Shown here: positions 8,742 to 19,574 of the stretch, in pieces
Layout: the number at the start of each line of letters is the position of its first letter
How positions within the stretch are numbered: position 1 is the first letter of the stretch
Assembly (NCBI RefSeq): GCF_030219325.1
Contig: NZ_CP126625.1
Coordinates: 3,150,857 to 3,214,856 of the forward strand
Length of the DNA stretch: 64,000 nucleotides
From: Geothrix sp.
GTDB lineage: Bacteria; Acidobacteriota; Holophagae; Holophagales; Holophagaceae
Reading direction: 5' to 3'
Notes under the pieces: generated by a model
Seen by the model: the letters and a program-made list of their open reading frames with translations, nothing else
Databases searched by the model: none
What the model was told of the DNA's origin: nothing
Translations under genes and position numbers: made by a program

Positions 8742-8898
8742 GGCCAATAGGCATCCTGCGGATCTTGTAAGGGCCAGCTCTGGCGCGCCTTCGGCGACTT
8801 GTCTGTCGCGACAAAAAGCTTATGGTGAAGGGGAATTTCGTCGATAGGCTTCCTATGGTTGGCACGGATGCCATCGACTCGTCGCCTGGGAGGCCATC

Positions 8899-9093
8899 AT
8901 GAGTTCCATTCAAGGTCTTGGCCCATCGAGCGCTGCGGCGATCATCCCGAAACCCCAGGCGGTGGCGCCCAAGCCCGAAGCCCGCGAGACGGCGCAGGAC
9001 GAGCGCGCCGAGGCCGCCCGTGGCGCCCAGGAGGCCAATGAGGCCCCCAGCACGAACCCCCAGGTGGGCAGCCGCCTTTCTGTGACCGCCTGA
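8899..9093 (+). CDS. Small hydrophilic protein of unknown function
   Basis: The protein has 64 residues, is Ala/Pro/Glu-rich, probably disordered, and ends GSRLSVTA. A strong ribosome binding site (GGGAGG) lies 6 bases before the ATG, and nothing on the other strand competes. The 157-bp gap upstream contains TTGTCT-16-TATGGT (8799-8826), a weak sigma70-like candidate overlapping a small palindrome TTGTC-N6-GACAA. Similar short Ala/Pro-rich proteins ending in S-x-L-x-VTA occur in other bacteria, but no function can be assigned. It stands alone between metH and the second riboswitch. Confidence 0.55.
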   Translation: MSSIQGLGPSSAAAIIPKPQAVAPKPEARETAQDERAEAARGAQEANEAPSTNPQVGSRLSVTA

Positions 9094-9115
9094 AGAAAAT
9101 CCCTCTCGGGGCAGG

Positions 9116-9144
9116 TTGAAACCACGACCTCGAAGCGTTACCTT
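9116..9144 (+). promoter_or_regulatory. Candidate sigma70-type promoter for the metY transcript
   Basis: TTGAAA (9116-9121) and TACCTT (9139-9144) are separated by 17 bases. The implied start near 9151 lies about 48 bases before the riboswitch aptamer. The -10 box is weak, so this is tentative. Confidence 0.3.
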
Positions 9145-9198
9145 TGGGGATCGGCCCTTCGGGGTCGTTTCCATCGAGATCCTTGTCAGTTCCATAGC

Positions 9199-10713
<1,515 letters not shown>

Positions 10714-10717
10714 TCCC

Positions 10718-11653
10718 ATGCCCGTCAAGATCCCAGCCTCCCTGCCGGCCCGCGACGTGCTCGAGGCGGAGAACGTGTTCCTCATCGAGGAATCCCGCGC
10801 ACTCCACCAGGACATCCGCCCCCTGCGCATCGCCATCCTCAACCTGATGCCCACCAAGGTGGCCACGGAGACTCAGCTGCTCCGCCTGCTGGGTAACACG
10901 CCCCTGCAGGTGGAGGTGACGCTCCTGCACATGGCCTCCCACGCGTCGAAGAACACCTCCGCCGAGCACCTGCTGGAGCACTACGTGTCCTTCGAGGAGG
11001 TGCGCCACCAGACCTTCGACGGCCTCATCGTCACGGGCGCGCCGGTGGAGACGCTGCCTTTCGAGGAGGTGGACTACTGGCCGGAGCTCACGCAGATCCT
11101 GGACTGGGCGAGAACGAACGTCTTCTCCTGCCTCTTCATCTGCTGGGGCGCCCAGGCCGCCCTGCACCGCTACTACGGCATCCCCAAACATCCCCTGCCG
11201 GAGAAGATGTTCGGGGTCTTCCCCCACCATCTGCGGGTGGCCAACGAGCGGCTCGTGCAGGGCTTCGACGATGTGTTCTACGCGCCTCACTCGCGCCACA
11301 CGGAGACCCGCCGGGCGGACATCCAGGCGGAGCCGCGTCTGGTGCTCCTGGCGGAGTCGGACGAGGCCGGGGTGTACCTGGTGCAGTCCGCGGACCGGCG
11401 GCTGGCCTTCGTCACGGGGCACTCGGAGTATGACCCCTGCACCCTGCAGGGCGAGTACGCCCGCGACCTCGGCAAGGGCCTGCCCATCGGCATCCCGCAG
11501 AACTACTTCCCGGAGGACGACCCCACCCGGCCACCCCAGGTCCGCTGGCGCGGGCACTCGAACCTGCTCTTCTCCAACTGGCTGAACTACTTCGTCTATC
11601 AGGAGACGCCCTTCGACCTGGGGCTTTCCGCGGTGGAAGGGGGGAAGGCATGA
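10718..11653 (+). CDS. metA: Homoserine O-acetyltransferase (MetA family)
   Basis: The protein has 311 residues and is full length. The catalytic cysteine C142 (FICWGAQ), H235 and E237 (TGHSEYD) are all present. Residue 111 is Glu in GAPVE; in this family Glu111 marks acetyl-CoA users (e.g. Bacillus cereus) while Gly111 marks succinyl-CoA users (E. coli). The product is therefore predicted to be O-acetylhomoserine, the substrate of MetY just upstream. The stop overlaps the aspartokinase start by 4 bp (ATGA). Confidence 0.95.
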   Translation: MPVKIPASLPARDVLEAENVFLIEESRALHQDIRPLRIAILNLMPTKVATETQLLRLLGNTPLQVEVTLLHMASHASKNTSAEHLLEHYVSFEEVRHQTFDGLIVTGAPVETLPFEEVDYWPELTQILDWARTNVFSCLFICWGAQAALHRYYGIPKHPLPEKMFGVFPHHLRVANERLVQGFDDVFYAPHSRHTETRRADIQAEPRLVLLAESDEAGVYLVQSADRRLAFVTGHSEYDPCTLQGEYARDLGKGLPIGIPQNYFPEDDPTRPPQVRWRGHSNLLFSNWLNYFVYQETPFDLGLSAVEGGKA

Positions 11654-12978
11654 GCCTGAAAGTCCTCAAGTTCGGCGGCAGCTCCGTGGGCAGCGCCGAG
11701 GCCCTGCGCCGAGCCGCCGGCATCGTCCGCGACGAGTTGCCTGCCGGGGGCCTGGTGGTGGTGTCCGCCCTGCGGGGCACCACGGACCAGATCCTCGATG
11801 CCTGCGCGGCGGCGGGCCGAGGCGACCTCGCCACGGCCCAGACGATCCTGGCCGCCATTCAGGCACGCCACCAGGCCGTGGCCGAGGAACTCGGCCTCAC
11901 CCAGGCCGTGGCACCGGCCTGGCCCCCCCTCTTCACCAGGCTGGATCAGCTCCTGACGGGCATGGCCATGCTGGGTGAGACCACGGCCCGGGCCCGGGAT
12001 GCCGCGCTGGCCGTGGGCGAGACCCTCTCCGCGAACCTCGCAGCCCTCTGCTTCCAGGGGACCTTCCAGGACGTGCGGCAGGTCATGCAGACCGACGCCC
12101 GCTTCGGCAAGGCCCGCCCCCGGCTGGAAGCCCTCCGCGAGGCCGCCGCCCCCTGGCGCCAGGCCCTGGCCGCGGGCGCCCTCTGGATCACCCAGGGCTT
12201 CCTGGGCTCCTCCCCCGAGGGTGTCACCACCACCCTGGGCCGGGGCGGCTCCGACACCAGCGCCACCCTGCTGGGCGAGGCCCTCGACGCGGAGGAGGTG
12301 CAGATCTGGACGGACGTGGACGGCGTCCTCACCGCCGACCCCAGCCTGGTGAAGGAGGCGCGCCCCATTCCCCAGATGAGCCTGGGCGAGGCCGAGGCCC
12401 TCAGCGCCTTCGGGGCCAAGGTCCTGCACGCGGACTCCCTGGCCCCCGGCGGGCGGGCGGGGTTCCGCCTGGTGGTGGCCAACACTCTGCGTCCTGGCGC
12501 CTCACGCACCGAAATCCTGCCGGTGCCGCCCGCTCGCGCCGCCGGTGCCGTCACCTCGGTGGCCTACAAGGAGGGCATCAGCCTCCTGCGCTTCCCGGCC
12601 TCGGCGGGCCTCGAGCCCCCGCTGGAGGCGGCCCGGAGCCTGGAGGAGGCCGGCGCCCTGCGCTTCGGCCTCATCTCCAGCCCCGCGGGTACCCTGCTGG
12701 CGGTACGCCCCGAGACCCACGCCGCCACCGAGGTGCTGGGCACTCTGGCGGCCTCGGGAGTGCCCTGCGAGTCCGGCTGGGCCGTGGTGGCCCTGGTGGG
12801 CGAGGGCCTGCGGGCCGACCCGGTGGCGGCCCTGCGACACCTGGGCGAGCTGGGCCAAGAGCCCGTGGGCGGACTGCTCACCGGCAGCAGCACGGTCTCC
12901 ATGGCCTTCCTCGTTCCCGAGTCCCGGCTGGGCAGCCTCATCCCCCGCCTGCACTCCCGATGCGTGCTCGGCTACTAG
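11650..12978 (+). CDS. lysC: Aspartokinase
   Basis: The protein has 442 residues. The amino-acid kinase domain begins [11 protein letters not shown] and contains [11 protein letters not shown] and [12 protein letters not shown]. The C-terminal ~140 residues are an ACT-type regulatory region ([25 protein letters not shown]). It catalyses the first step of the aspartate pathway to homoserine, methionine, threonine and lysine. It is the last gene of the riboswitch-headed unit metY-metA-lysC, so this isoform is probably the methionine-controlled one. No fused homoserine dehydrogenase is present. Confidence 0.93.
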   Translation: MSLKVLKFGGSSVGSAEALRRAAGIVRDELPAGGLVVVSALRGTTDQILDACAAAGRGDLATAQTILAAIQARHQAVAEELGLTQAVAPAWPPLFTRLDQLLTGMAMLGETTARARDAALAVGETLSANLAALCFQGTFQDVRQVMQTDARFGKARPRLEALREAAAPWRQALAAGALWITQGFLGSSPEGVTTTLGRGGSDTSATLLGEALDAEEVQIWTDVDGVLTADPSLVKEARPIPQMSLGEAEALSAFGAKVLHADSLAPGGRAGFRLVVANTLRPGASRTEILPVPPARAAGAVTSVAYKEGISLLRFPASAGLEPPLEAARSLEEAGALRFGLISSPAGTLLAVRPETHAATEVLGTLAASGVPCESGWAVVALVGEGLRADPVAALRHLGELGQEPVGGLLTGSSTVSMAFLVPESRLGSLIPRLHSRCVLGY

Positions 12979-13214
12979 CCTTGCTGGCCCTGCCGCAGCA
13001 GCCAGGCCGTGAGACGAGAGTGGAAGCCCTCGGGATTTTCCAGATCGGTCGGGAGCAGGCGGGCCGGATGGGCCGGATCACCCACCACCAGGGGGGCCGC
13101 CTCCACCAGGTTGGGAAGGCGCTGGCCATCGGGCAGGGTCCAGAGGGCCCCCCGGCAGTCGGCGTCCCTCGGTGTGGAGGCCTGGCGCCGTTCGCCCTGT
13201 GTCTCGCAGACCAT
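12975..13214 (-). CDS. Small hypothetical protein
   Basis: The protein has 79 residues. AGGAG lies 7 bases before the ATG, which supports translation. The stop overlaps the 3' end of lysC by 4 bp in convergent orientation. No family is recognised. The sequence has two cysteines near the N-terminus (VCETQ, DADCRG), the phrase WTLPDGQRLPNLVEAAPLVV and a basic C-terminus; no signal peptide or membrane segment is seen. It is read divergently from the short-chain dehydrogenase at 13301. Confidence 0.6.
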   Translation of the reverse strand: MVCETQGERRQASTPRDADCRGALWTLPDGQRLPNLVEAAPLVVGDPAHPARLLPTDLENPEGFHSRLTAWLLRQGQQG

Positions 13215-13300
13215 CCGCTTTCTCCTGTGGAATCTAAAAGATAGGCCTCCCCGCTACCCGCGCCACCCCTCGCCTGCCACCCTTTGGGAAAGGAACCGCC

Positions 13301-14053
13301 ATGACCCGACGCATCCTCATCACGGGCGCCTCGCGCGGCATCGGCCGGGCCTGCGCCCTGTGGCTGGCCCAGACTGAGGCCGCCCACCTGGTCCTCCTGG
13401 GCCGGGACGCCCAGGCCTTGGCAAGCTCGGCCGAGGCCGTCCGGCAGGCGGGAGGGACCGCCGAGGTCCATGCGGCGGATGTGGCCGACCGGTCCGCCCT
13501 TGCCACCCTCGCCGGATCGGTGGGCCGCCTGGACGGACTGGTGGCCGCAGCGGGCATCTCCGGCATGACCCCCGTGGACCGGGACTCGGATGCCTTCTTC
13601 GATGAGATCCTGGCCACGGACCTGACGGGCCCCTGGAACACGGTGCGGGCCTTCCTGCCGGCCATGGGTGCGGGCGGCCGCATCGTGCTGGTGTCCAGCG
13701 TGCTGGGCCGCTTCGGCGTGCCGGGCTACGGGGCCTACTGCGCCGCCAAGCACGGCCTCATCGGCCTGGCCAAGGCCCTGGCCCTGGAGCTCATCGACCG
13801 GGGCATCGTGGTGAACGCCGTGGCGCCGGGCTGGGTGGACACGGACATGGCCCAGACCGGCATCCGGCAGATCGCCGCGGCCACAGGCCAGACCGAGGCC
13901 CAGTTCCGGGCCCAGGCCGAGGCGGCCGTCCCCGTGAAGCGGTTCTTCCAGCCCGAGGAGATCGCCCAGGGCATCGGCTGGCTGCTCAATCCCGCGAACA
14001 CCATGCAGGTGGGCCAGTGCCTGAACCTCGACGGGGGCGTGGTCCAGTCCTGA
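13301..14053 (+). CDS. Short-chain dehydrogenase/reductase (FabG-like)
   Basis: The protein has 250 residues with a Rossmann fold. The NAD(P) motif is TGASRGIG at the N-terminus, followed by AAAGISG (NNAG equivalent), the catalytic serine in VLVSSVLG, and Y146/K150 in YCAAK. The C-terminal LDGGVVQS is typical of classical SDRs. It reduces or oxidises a carbonyl/alcohol using NAD(P)H; the substrate is unknown, and because it stands alone a role in fatty-acid synthesis is not assured. A GGGAAAGGA ribosome binding site precedes the start. A hairpin overlapping the stop codon ends the transcript. Confidence 0.88.
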   Translation: MTRRILITGASRGIGRACALWLAQTEAAHLVLLGRDAQALASSAEAVRQAGGTAEVHAADVADRSALATLAGSVGRLDGLVAAAGISGMTPVDRDSDAFFDEILATDLTGPWNTVRAFLPAMGAGGRIVLVSSVLGRFGVPGYGAYCAAKHGLIGLAKALALELIDRGIVVNAVAPGWVDTDMAQTGIRQIAAATGQTEAQFRAQAEAAVPVKRFFQPEEIAQGIGWLLNPANTMQVGQCLNLDGGVVQS

Positions 14054-14067
14054 CGGACCACGCCCCC
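14033..14067. terminator. Bidirectional hairpin between convergent genes
   Basis: A perfect 13-bp stem, GGGGGCGTGGTCC with its complement, has a 9-base loop that contains most of the dehydrogenase stop codon. It lies 7 bp beyond the stop of the minus-strand peptidase at 14075 and can serve both genes. The T-tract is poor on either side. Confidence 0.65.
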
Positions 14068-14074
14068 TTGGGTG

Positions 14075-17000
14075 CTATTTCGTCCGCACCGGGAAGGGCG
14101 GCCGCACCAGCTTCTGGGGCGGGTTCTTCTTCAGCTCCGCCTTCACCAGCTCGATGGCCTTCTCCAGCTGGGGGTCCCGGCCGGCGATGACGTCCTTGGG
14201 CAGCTGCTCCACTTCGATGTCCGGGGCCACGCCCTCGTTCTCCACCACCCAGCCCTTCTCGGTCCAGATGGCCAGGTTCGGGGCCGTGATGTTGCCGCCG
14301 TCCATGAGGGTGGGGAAGCCGAGGATGCCCACGAGTCCGCCCCAGGTGGGACGGCCCACGAGGGGGCCCAGGGCGAACTTGCGGAACATCCAGGGCAGCA
14401 GGTCGCCGCCGGACCCGGCGGTCTCATCCACCAGCATGACCTTGGGGCCCTGGATGGAGGCCTGAGGCGTCTTCAGGTCCTGGCCGTAGCGCATGGCCCA
14501 CATGGCGATGAAGGGGCGGCGCAGCAGGTCGATGTAGTAGTCCGCCACCTGGCCGCCGCCGTTGTAGCGTTCGTCGATGATCACGGCGTCCTTCTGGGCC
14601 TGGGGATAGAAGTAGCGCTTGAAGTAGGTGTGGCCCAGGCTGGTGGTGTTGGGCACGTAGACGTAGGCCACGCGTCCCTCCGTGGCCTCCTGGACCTTCT
14701 TCAGGTTGCCCTCCACCCAGTCGCGGTTGCGCAGCGCGGCCTCGCTCTCCACCGGCACCACCGTCACCGTCCGCGCGCCCTTGCCGGTGGGATCGGCCCC
14801 GACCGTCAGCTCCACCAGCTTCCCGGCGGTGTTCTCGAAGCGGGCGTGGAGGTTCTCCGGGGCCGCGAGGTCGCGGCCATTGACGGCGAGCAGGTACTCG
14901 CCGGGCTTCACGTTGACGCCGGGCTCGGTGAGCGGTGAGCGCAGCTCCGGGTTCCAGTTCAGGCCCCCGAAGATCTTGGCGAAGCGGTAGCGGCCGTTGG
15001 CCACGTCGAGATCCGCGCCCAGCAGGCCGCCGGGGATGGGCTTGCCCGTGTCCGGCAGGTCGCCGCCGCCGCCGCGGTGGTGGCCCACGGCGAGCTCCGA
15101 GCACATCCACTGGATCACCCGGTTGAGGTCCGCGCGGGTGGCGAGATCCGGCAGGAAGGCCGAGTACTTCTGCTTCATGGCCTTCCAGTCGGCGCCGTGC
15201 ATGTTCGGGGCGTAGAAGAAGTCGCGGTTGATGCGCCAGACCTCGTCGAGGATCTGCGCCCACTCCTGGCGGGGCTCCATCTGCACCTGCAGGGCGTCCA
15301 GCCCCACCTTACCCTTGCCCGGCTCAGGCTTGCCCGTGGTCGGGATGATGGTGGCGGCGTCCTTCAGCCGGTAGATGAGCTTCTTGCCGTCGGCCGAGAG
15401 TCCGTAGGCATCGGCCTTCTCCACGAGCACGGTCTCTTCGCGCTTCTTGAGGTCGAAGCGGCAGAGCGTGGCGGCCTCGTTCGCGTTGAAGCGATTCTCC
15501 CCGCCGGCCTTGCGGAGGTAGAAGAGGCTCCCCTCCTCGCCGGTGGCCAGATCCGTGAAGGCGGCGCTCTTGGCGGCCTCGATGGGGACGATGCGCTCAG
15601 CCAAGCCCTCGAAGTCGATGCGGACCTTCACCTCGGCCTTGGCGCCCTTCTTCTCGTCGCCCTTGCCCTTGTCCTCCGCCTTGCCCACGCCGGACTCTTC
15701 GTCGCTTTCCTTGGCCAGAGGCGAGGGCGTGTCCTTGGCCAGCACCATGAGGTAGAGGTTCCCGCGCATCAGGGCATCGGCATTGGACTGGGCGAACCAG
15801 TCCCGGACCGGGCCCGCCTCGGTGCTGGCGGTGAAGTAGAGGTACTTGCCGCCGCGGTCGAAGACGGGCTCGCCGGCATCGGCCAGGCCATCCGTCAACG
15901 CCGTGGACTTGTCGTCCTCCACCGAATAGACGTGGATGCGCTGCATGCCGGACTCGGTGTTGCGGGTGTAGGCGAGGAAGCGTGAATCCGGCGACCAGTT
16001 GTGGGTGAGGGTGGGCGAGGGCGTGTAGAGCAGCTCGCTGGAGATGGGCTTCGCCGCGCCGGTTCCCAGGTCGAGGATGTACAGGGCCATGGCGTTGTCG
16101 ATGTAGGCGATGCGCTTCCCATCCGGCGACCACTTGAGGTCGCGGTAGAAGCCGGCGCCCTTCAGGGCGTAGCTGCGTACCTCGCCCTTGCCGTCCTGGG
16201 CCTGCACCTTCAACGCGTACTCACCGCCCGCATCCGACACGTAGGCGATGGCCTTGCCGTCCGGGGACCAGGCGGGGTTGCGCTCGTGGGTGCCCGGCGT
16301 GCGGGTGAGGTTCCTGGCATCGCCCTTTTCGGCGGGAACGCTGAGGATCTCTCCGCGGAACTCCACGGCCACGCGGTTGCCGGAGGGCGAGAGGTCCATG
16401 CTCCGCACCCACTTGGCGCCGGAAGCCCAGCGGCTGCGCGTCTCCGGCAGGTCTGCCGCGACGGCGACCTTCAGGCGCGTGGCCTGCCCGGTGCCGGGGT
16501 CGAAGCTGTGGAGCCAGCCCGCCTGCTCGTAGACGATCCGGCCCGCGCCCTGGCTGGCGGCCAGGATGGGGAAATCCGCGTGCTTGGTCAGCTGCGCCAC
16601 GGCCCTGGTCGCCAGGTCGTAGCTGAAGAGGTTGAACTCGCCGGCGCGGTCGGACACGAAGTAGACCTTGCCGCCGATCCACATGGGGTCGATGTCGTTG
16701 CAGCGCCCCTCGGGCTGGGGGATCTGCGTGACTTCGTGGTCCTTCACCCGGTAGATCCAGAGCCGCGAGGCCGTGCCGCCCCGGTAGTGCTTCCACTGGC
16801 GGAAGGCGTCGGACAGGGGGTTGTAGACGATGTGGCTGCCGTCCGGCGAATAGGTGGCCCGGGCGGCGTTGGGGATGGGCAGCTTGGTGGGCATGCCGCC
16901 TGCCAGTGGCACGGTGAACAACTGGGTGAAGCGGGTGGTGTGGACCGAGCGGCCCGAGGTGAACAGCACCGCCTTGCCATCCGGCGTCCAGTCCTGCACC

Positions 17001-17350
17001 AGATCTGCGCCGGGGTGCCAGGTGAGGCGGCGGGGCTCGCCGCCCGCCGCGGGGATCACCCAAACGTCCGCGTTGCCCTCCAGGGCCGCCGTGTAGGCGA
17101 TCCAACGGCCATCAGGGCTGAAGCGGGGCGTGCCGATGCAGCCCCCGCGGGTGGTGAGCCGCCGGGCAGCGCCGCCATCCGGCGCGCTGGTCCAGAGGTC
17201 CCCGGCATAGAGGAAGGCCACCTGGCGGGCGCTGAGGGCCGGCGAGGCCACCAGCCGGGTGTCCTGCAGATCCACCGCCGAGAGGGGCTGGACGAGGGCC
17301 GCAGCCATGACCAGGGCCAGGGGCGTCAGGGAGGAGGAGCGATGGATCAT
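14075..17350 (-). CDS. Secreted tricorn-like S41 peptidase
   Basis: The protein has 1091 residues. GGAAGGA lies 7 bases before the chosen ATG, which opens a signal peptide (hydrophobic LALVMAAALV, then PLSA). The N-terminal ~600 residues are TolB/PD40 beta-propeller repeats (FSPDGRWIAY, WSPDGKAIAY). A charged Lys/Glu linker, a second propeller part, a PDZ-like segment (PGEYLLAVNGRDL) and the S41 catalytic domain follow. The nucleophile is S980 in TAGSGGD. It should degrade peptides in the periplasm, with the propeller acting as a gate. It is read divergently from an M13 peptidase gene; a TATACA box lies 26 bp before the start. Confidence 0.92.
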   Translation of the reverse strand: MIHRSSSLTPLALVMAAALVQPLSAVDLQDTRLVASPALSARQVAFLYAGDLWTSAPDGGAARRLTTRGGCIGTPRFSPDGRWIAYTAALEGNADVWVIPAAGGEPRRLTWHPGADLVQDWTPDGKAVLFTSGRSVHTTRFTQLFTVPLAGGMPTKLPIPNAARATYSPDGSHIVYNPLSDAFRQWKHYRGGTASRLWIYRVKDHEVTQIPQPEGRCNDIDPMWIGGKVYFVSDRAGEFNLFSYDLATRAVAQLTKHADFPILAASQGAGRIVYEQAGWLHSFDPGTGQATRLKVAVAADLPETRSRWASGAKWVRSMDLSPSGNRVAVEFRGEILSVPAEKGDARNLTRTPGTHERNPAWSPDGKAIAYVSDAGGEYALKVQAQDGKGEVRSYALKGAGFYRDLKWSPDGKRIAYIDNAMALYILDLGTGAAKPISSELLYTPSPTLTHNWSPDSRFLAYTRNTESGMQRIHVYSVEDDKSTALTDGLADAGEPVFDRGGKYLYFTASTEAGPVRDWFAQSNADALMRGNLYLMVLAKDTPSPLAKESDEESGVGKAEDKGKGDEKKGAKAEVKVRIDFEGLAERIVPIEAAKSAAFTDLATGEEGSLFYLRKAGGENRFNANEAATLCRFDLKKREETVLVEKADAYGLSADGKKLIYRLKDAATIIPTTGKPEPGKGKVGLDALQVQMEPRQEWAQILDEVWRINRDFFYAPNMHGADWKAMKQKYSAFLPDLATRADLNRVIQWMCSELAVGHHRGGGGDLPDTGKPIPGGLLGADLDVANGRYRFAKIFGGLNWNPELRSPLTEPGVNVKPGEYLLAVNGRDLAAPENLHARFENTAGKLVELTVGADPTGKGARTVTVVPVESEAALRNRDWVEGNLKKVQEATEGRVAYVYVPNTTSLGHTYFKRYFYPQAQKDAVIIDERYNGGGQVADYYIDLLRRPFIAMWAMRYGQDLKTPQASIQGPKVMLVDETAGSGGDLLPWMFRKFALGPLVGRPTWGGLVGILGFPTLMDGGNITAPNLAIWTEKGWVVENEGVAPDIEVEQLPKDVIAGRDPQLEKAIELVKAELKKNPPQKLVRPPFPVRTK

Positions 17351-17508
17351 GGGGTGTCCTTCCATAGCAAGACGATGTATAAAAAAGGGCCCCTCCACCT
17401 TGCGCCTCCGCCCGGGCCCGGGTCAAGGCTTGCGGACCGGGAATCCCGGGACGGGTATCATGCACTCCGGATTGCTCTTTCCCAACCGCCGCCATTTGAG
17501 GTTCTTCC

Positions 17509-19557
17509 ATGCGCCGATCCGCCTCTTTCCTGGTCCTCTGCCTGGCCGTCCCCGCGCTGGTGGCCGCCCCCCCCAAGGCTGGAACCCGCGGCCTCGACCT
17601 GGCGGGCATGGATCGCGCCGTGGCCCCCGGCGATGACTTCTTCGCCTATGCGAACGGCGGCTGGGTGAAGCGGACGGAGATCCCCGGCGACCGGGGCTCC
17701 TTCGGCGTGGGCCATCAGGTGACCGACCTCACGGATCGCCGGGTGGCGGCCCTCATCAAGGCCGCGGCGGCGACCAAGGCGCCGGCGGGATCGGAACTGC
17801 GCAAGGTCGGCGACTGCTTCACCAGCTTCATGGACGAGAAGACCATCGAGGCCCGGGGTCTGGCCCCCCTCCAGCCCACCTTCCAGGCCATCGCGGCCAT
17901 CCGGGACCGCAAGGATCTGGCCCGCTACCTGGGCACCACGCTGCGCGCCGACGTGGACGTGCTGAACGCCACCAACTATTACACGGCCAACCTCTTCGGC
18001 CTCTGGGTCGCCCAGGACCTGGACGAACCCAGCCGGTATTCCCCCTTCCTGCTGCAGGGCGGCCTGGGCATGCCCGAGCGCAGCTACTACCTGGATCCCT
18101 CCGAAGGCATGGCCAGGATCCGCGCCCAGTACCTCGCCCACGTGGCGGCCATGTTGAAGCTGGCCGGCGTTCCCGACGCCGACGCCAGGGCCGGGGCAGT
18201 GCTGGACCTGGAGACGCACATGGCCACGGCCCACGCCGGCCGCGAGGAATCCGGGGACGTCCTGAAGGGCAACAACCACTGGCGCCGGTCGGATTTCGGC
18301 ACGAAGGCCCCGGGCCTCGACTGGGAGGTCTACTTCGCCGCCGCCGGCCTGACGCAGCCCGAGACCTTCGTGGTCTGGCAGCCCGGCGCCTTCACCGGCC
18401 TTTCCGCCCTGACGGCCGAAGTCCCCCTCGAAGTCTGGAAGGACTACCTCACCTTCCACGCCCTGCAGAGCCGGGCGCGCGTGCTGCCCAAGGCCGTGGC
18501 GGACCAGTCCTTCTCCTTCTACGGCAAGGTCCTCAGCGGGGCGGCCAAGCCCCGCGAACGCTGGGTCTACGGCGTGGCGGTCACCAATCAGGCCCTGGGC
18601 GAGGCCATCGGGAAGGCCTACGTGGCGAAGTACTTCCCGCCCTCCGAGAAGGCCCGGGCCCAGAAGATGGTGGCCAACCTCATCGCGGCCTTCCGGGCCC
18701 GCATCGCGGCCCTGGCCTGGATGTCCCCGGAGACCAAGGCCAAGGCCAACGCCAAGCTGGACACGCTCAAGGTGGGCGTCGGCTATCCCGACCGCTGGCG
18801 GGACTACGCGGGCCTGAAGATCGTGGCCGGCGATGCCTTCGGCAACGCCGAGCGGGCCGAGCGCTTCGAGTACGAGCGCAACCTGCGCAAGCTGGGCCAG
18901 CCCATCGACCGCAGCGAGTGGGTGATGACGCCCCAGACCGTGAACGCGGTGAACCTGCCCGTGATGAACGCCCTCAACTTCCCGGCGGCCATCCTGCAGC
19001 CCCCCTACTTCGACCCGAAGCGGTCCGAAGCCATGGACTACGGCGCCACCGGAGCCACCATCGGCCACGAGATCAGCCACAGCTTCGACGACTCCGGCTG
19101 CCTCTTCGACGCCAGCGGCAAGCTCAACAACTGGTGGACCCCCGAGGACCTGAAGCACTTCGAGGCCTCGGCGGAGCAGCTGGTGAAGCAGTTCGACGCC
19201 TACGAGCCCTTCCCGGGCCTGCACATCAAGGGCCGGCAGACCCTGGGTGAGAACATCGCGGACGTGGCCGGGCTGGCCGCCGCCCATGACGCCTACCGCC
19301 TCTCCCTGGGCGGCAAGGCCGCGCCTGTGGTGCAGGGGCTCACCGGGGATCAGCAGTTCTTCCTCAGCTACGCGCAGAGCTGGCGGGAGAAGACCCGCGA
19401 GCCGCTGCTCCGCCAGCAGATCCTCACGGACGGCCATACCCCGGCCCCCTTCCGGCCCACCACCGTGCGGAACCTGGACGCCTGGTACCCCGCCTTCCAG
19501 GTGAAGCCCGGCCAGACCCTCTATCTGGCCCCGGCGGATCGGGTGAAGATCTGGTAG
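17509..19557 (+). CDS. Secreted M13 family (neprilysin-like) zinc metallopeptidase
   Basis: The protein has 682 residues with a signal peptide (MRRSASFLVLCLAVPALVAA). The N-terminal M13 domain opens with DDFFAYANGGWVKRTEIP. The zinc site is H520-E-I-S-H524, with the third ligand E581 in ENIADVAGL. The family's C-terminal features (SYAQSWREKTREP, YPAFQVKPGQTLYL) are present. M13 enzymes are ectopeptidases that cleave small peptides on the amino side of hydrophobic residues, here presumably in the periplasm. It is divergent from the S41 tricorn-like gene and 17 bp upstream of an isochorismatase-like gene. Confidence 0.95.
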   Translation: MRRSASFLVLCLAVPALVAAPPKAGTRGLDLAGMDRAVAPGDDFFAYANGGWVKRTEIPGDRGSFGVGHQVTDLTDRRVAALIKAAAATKAPAGSELRKVGDCFTSFMDEKTIEARGLAPLQPTFQAIAAIRDRKDLARYLGTTLRADVDVLNATNYYTANLFGLWVAQDLDEPSRYSPFLLQGGLGMPERSYYLDPSEGMARIRAQYLAHVAAMLKLAGVPDADARAGAVLDLETHMATAHAGREESGDVLKGNNHWRRSDFGTKAPGLDWEVYFAAAGLTQPETFVVWQPGAFTGLSALTAEVPLEVWKDYLTFHALQSRARVLPKAVADQSFSFYGKVLSGAAKPRERWVYGVAVTNQALGEAIGKAYVAKYFPPSEKARAQKMVANLIAAFRARIAALAWMSPETKAKANAKLDTLKVGVGYPDRWRDYAGLKIVAGDAFGNAERAERFEYERNLRKLGQPIDRSEWVMTPQTVNAVNLPVMNALNFPAAILQPPYFDPKRSEAMDYGATGATIGHEISHSFDDSGCLFDASGKLNNWWTPEDLKHFEASAEQLVKQFDAYEPFPGLHIKGRQTLGENIADVAGLAAAHDAYRLSLGGKAAPVVQGLTGDQQFFLSYAQSWREKTREPLLRQQILTDGHTPAPFRPTTVRNLDAWYPAFQVKPGQTLYLAPADRVKIW

Positions 19558-19574
19558 CGAACCCGGAGGTTCCC

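Noticed and set aside
5271-8747. Minus-strand open frame of 1158 codons opposite metH
   Set aside because: MetH is unmistakable on the + strand; the reverse frame is rich in Gly/Val/His/Gln and has no domain.
12960-13244. + strand frame of 94 codons overlapping the small minus-strand gene after lysC
   Set aside because: The minus-strand frame has a well-placed AGGAG sequence; the + frame starts inside lysC without one.
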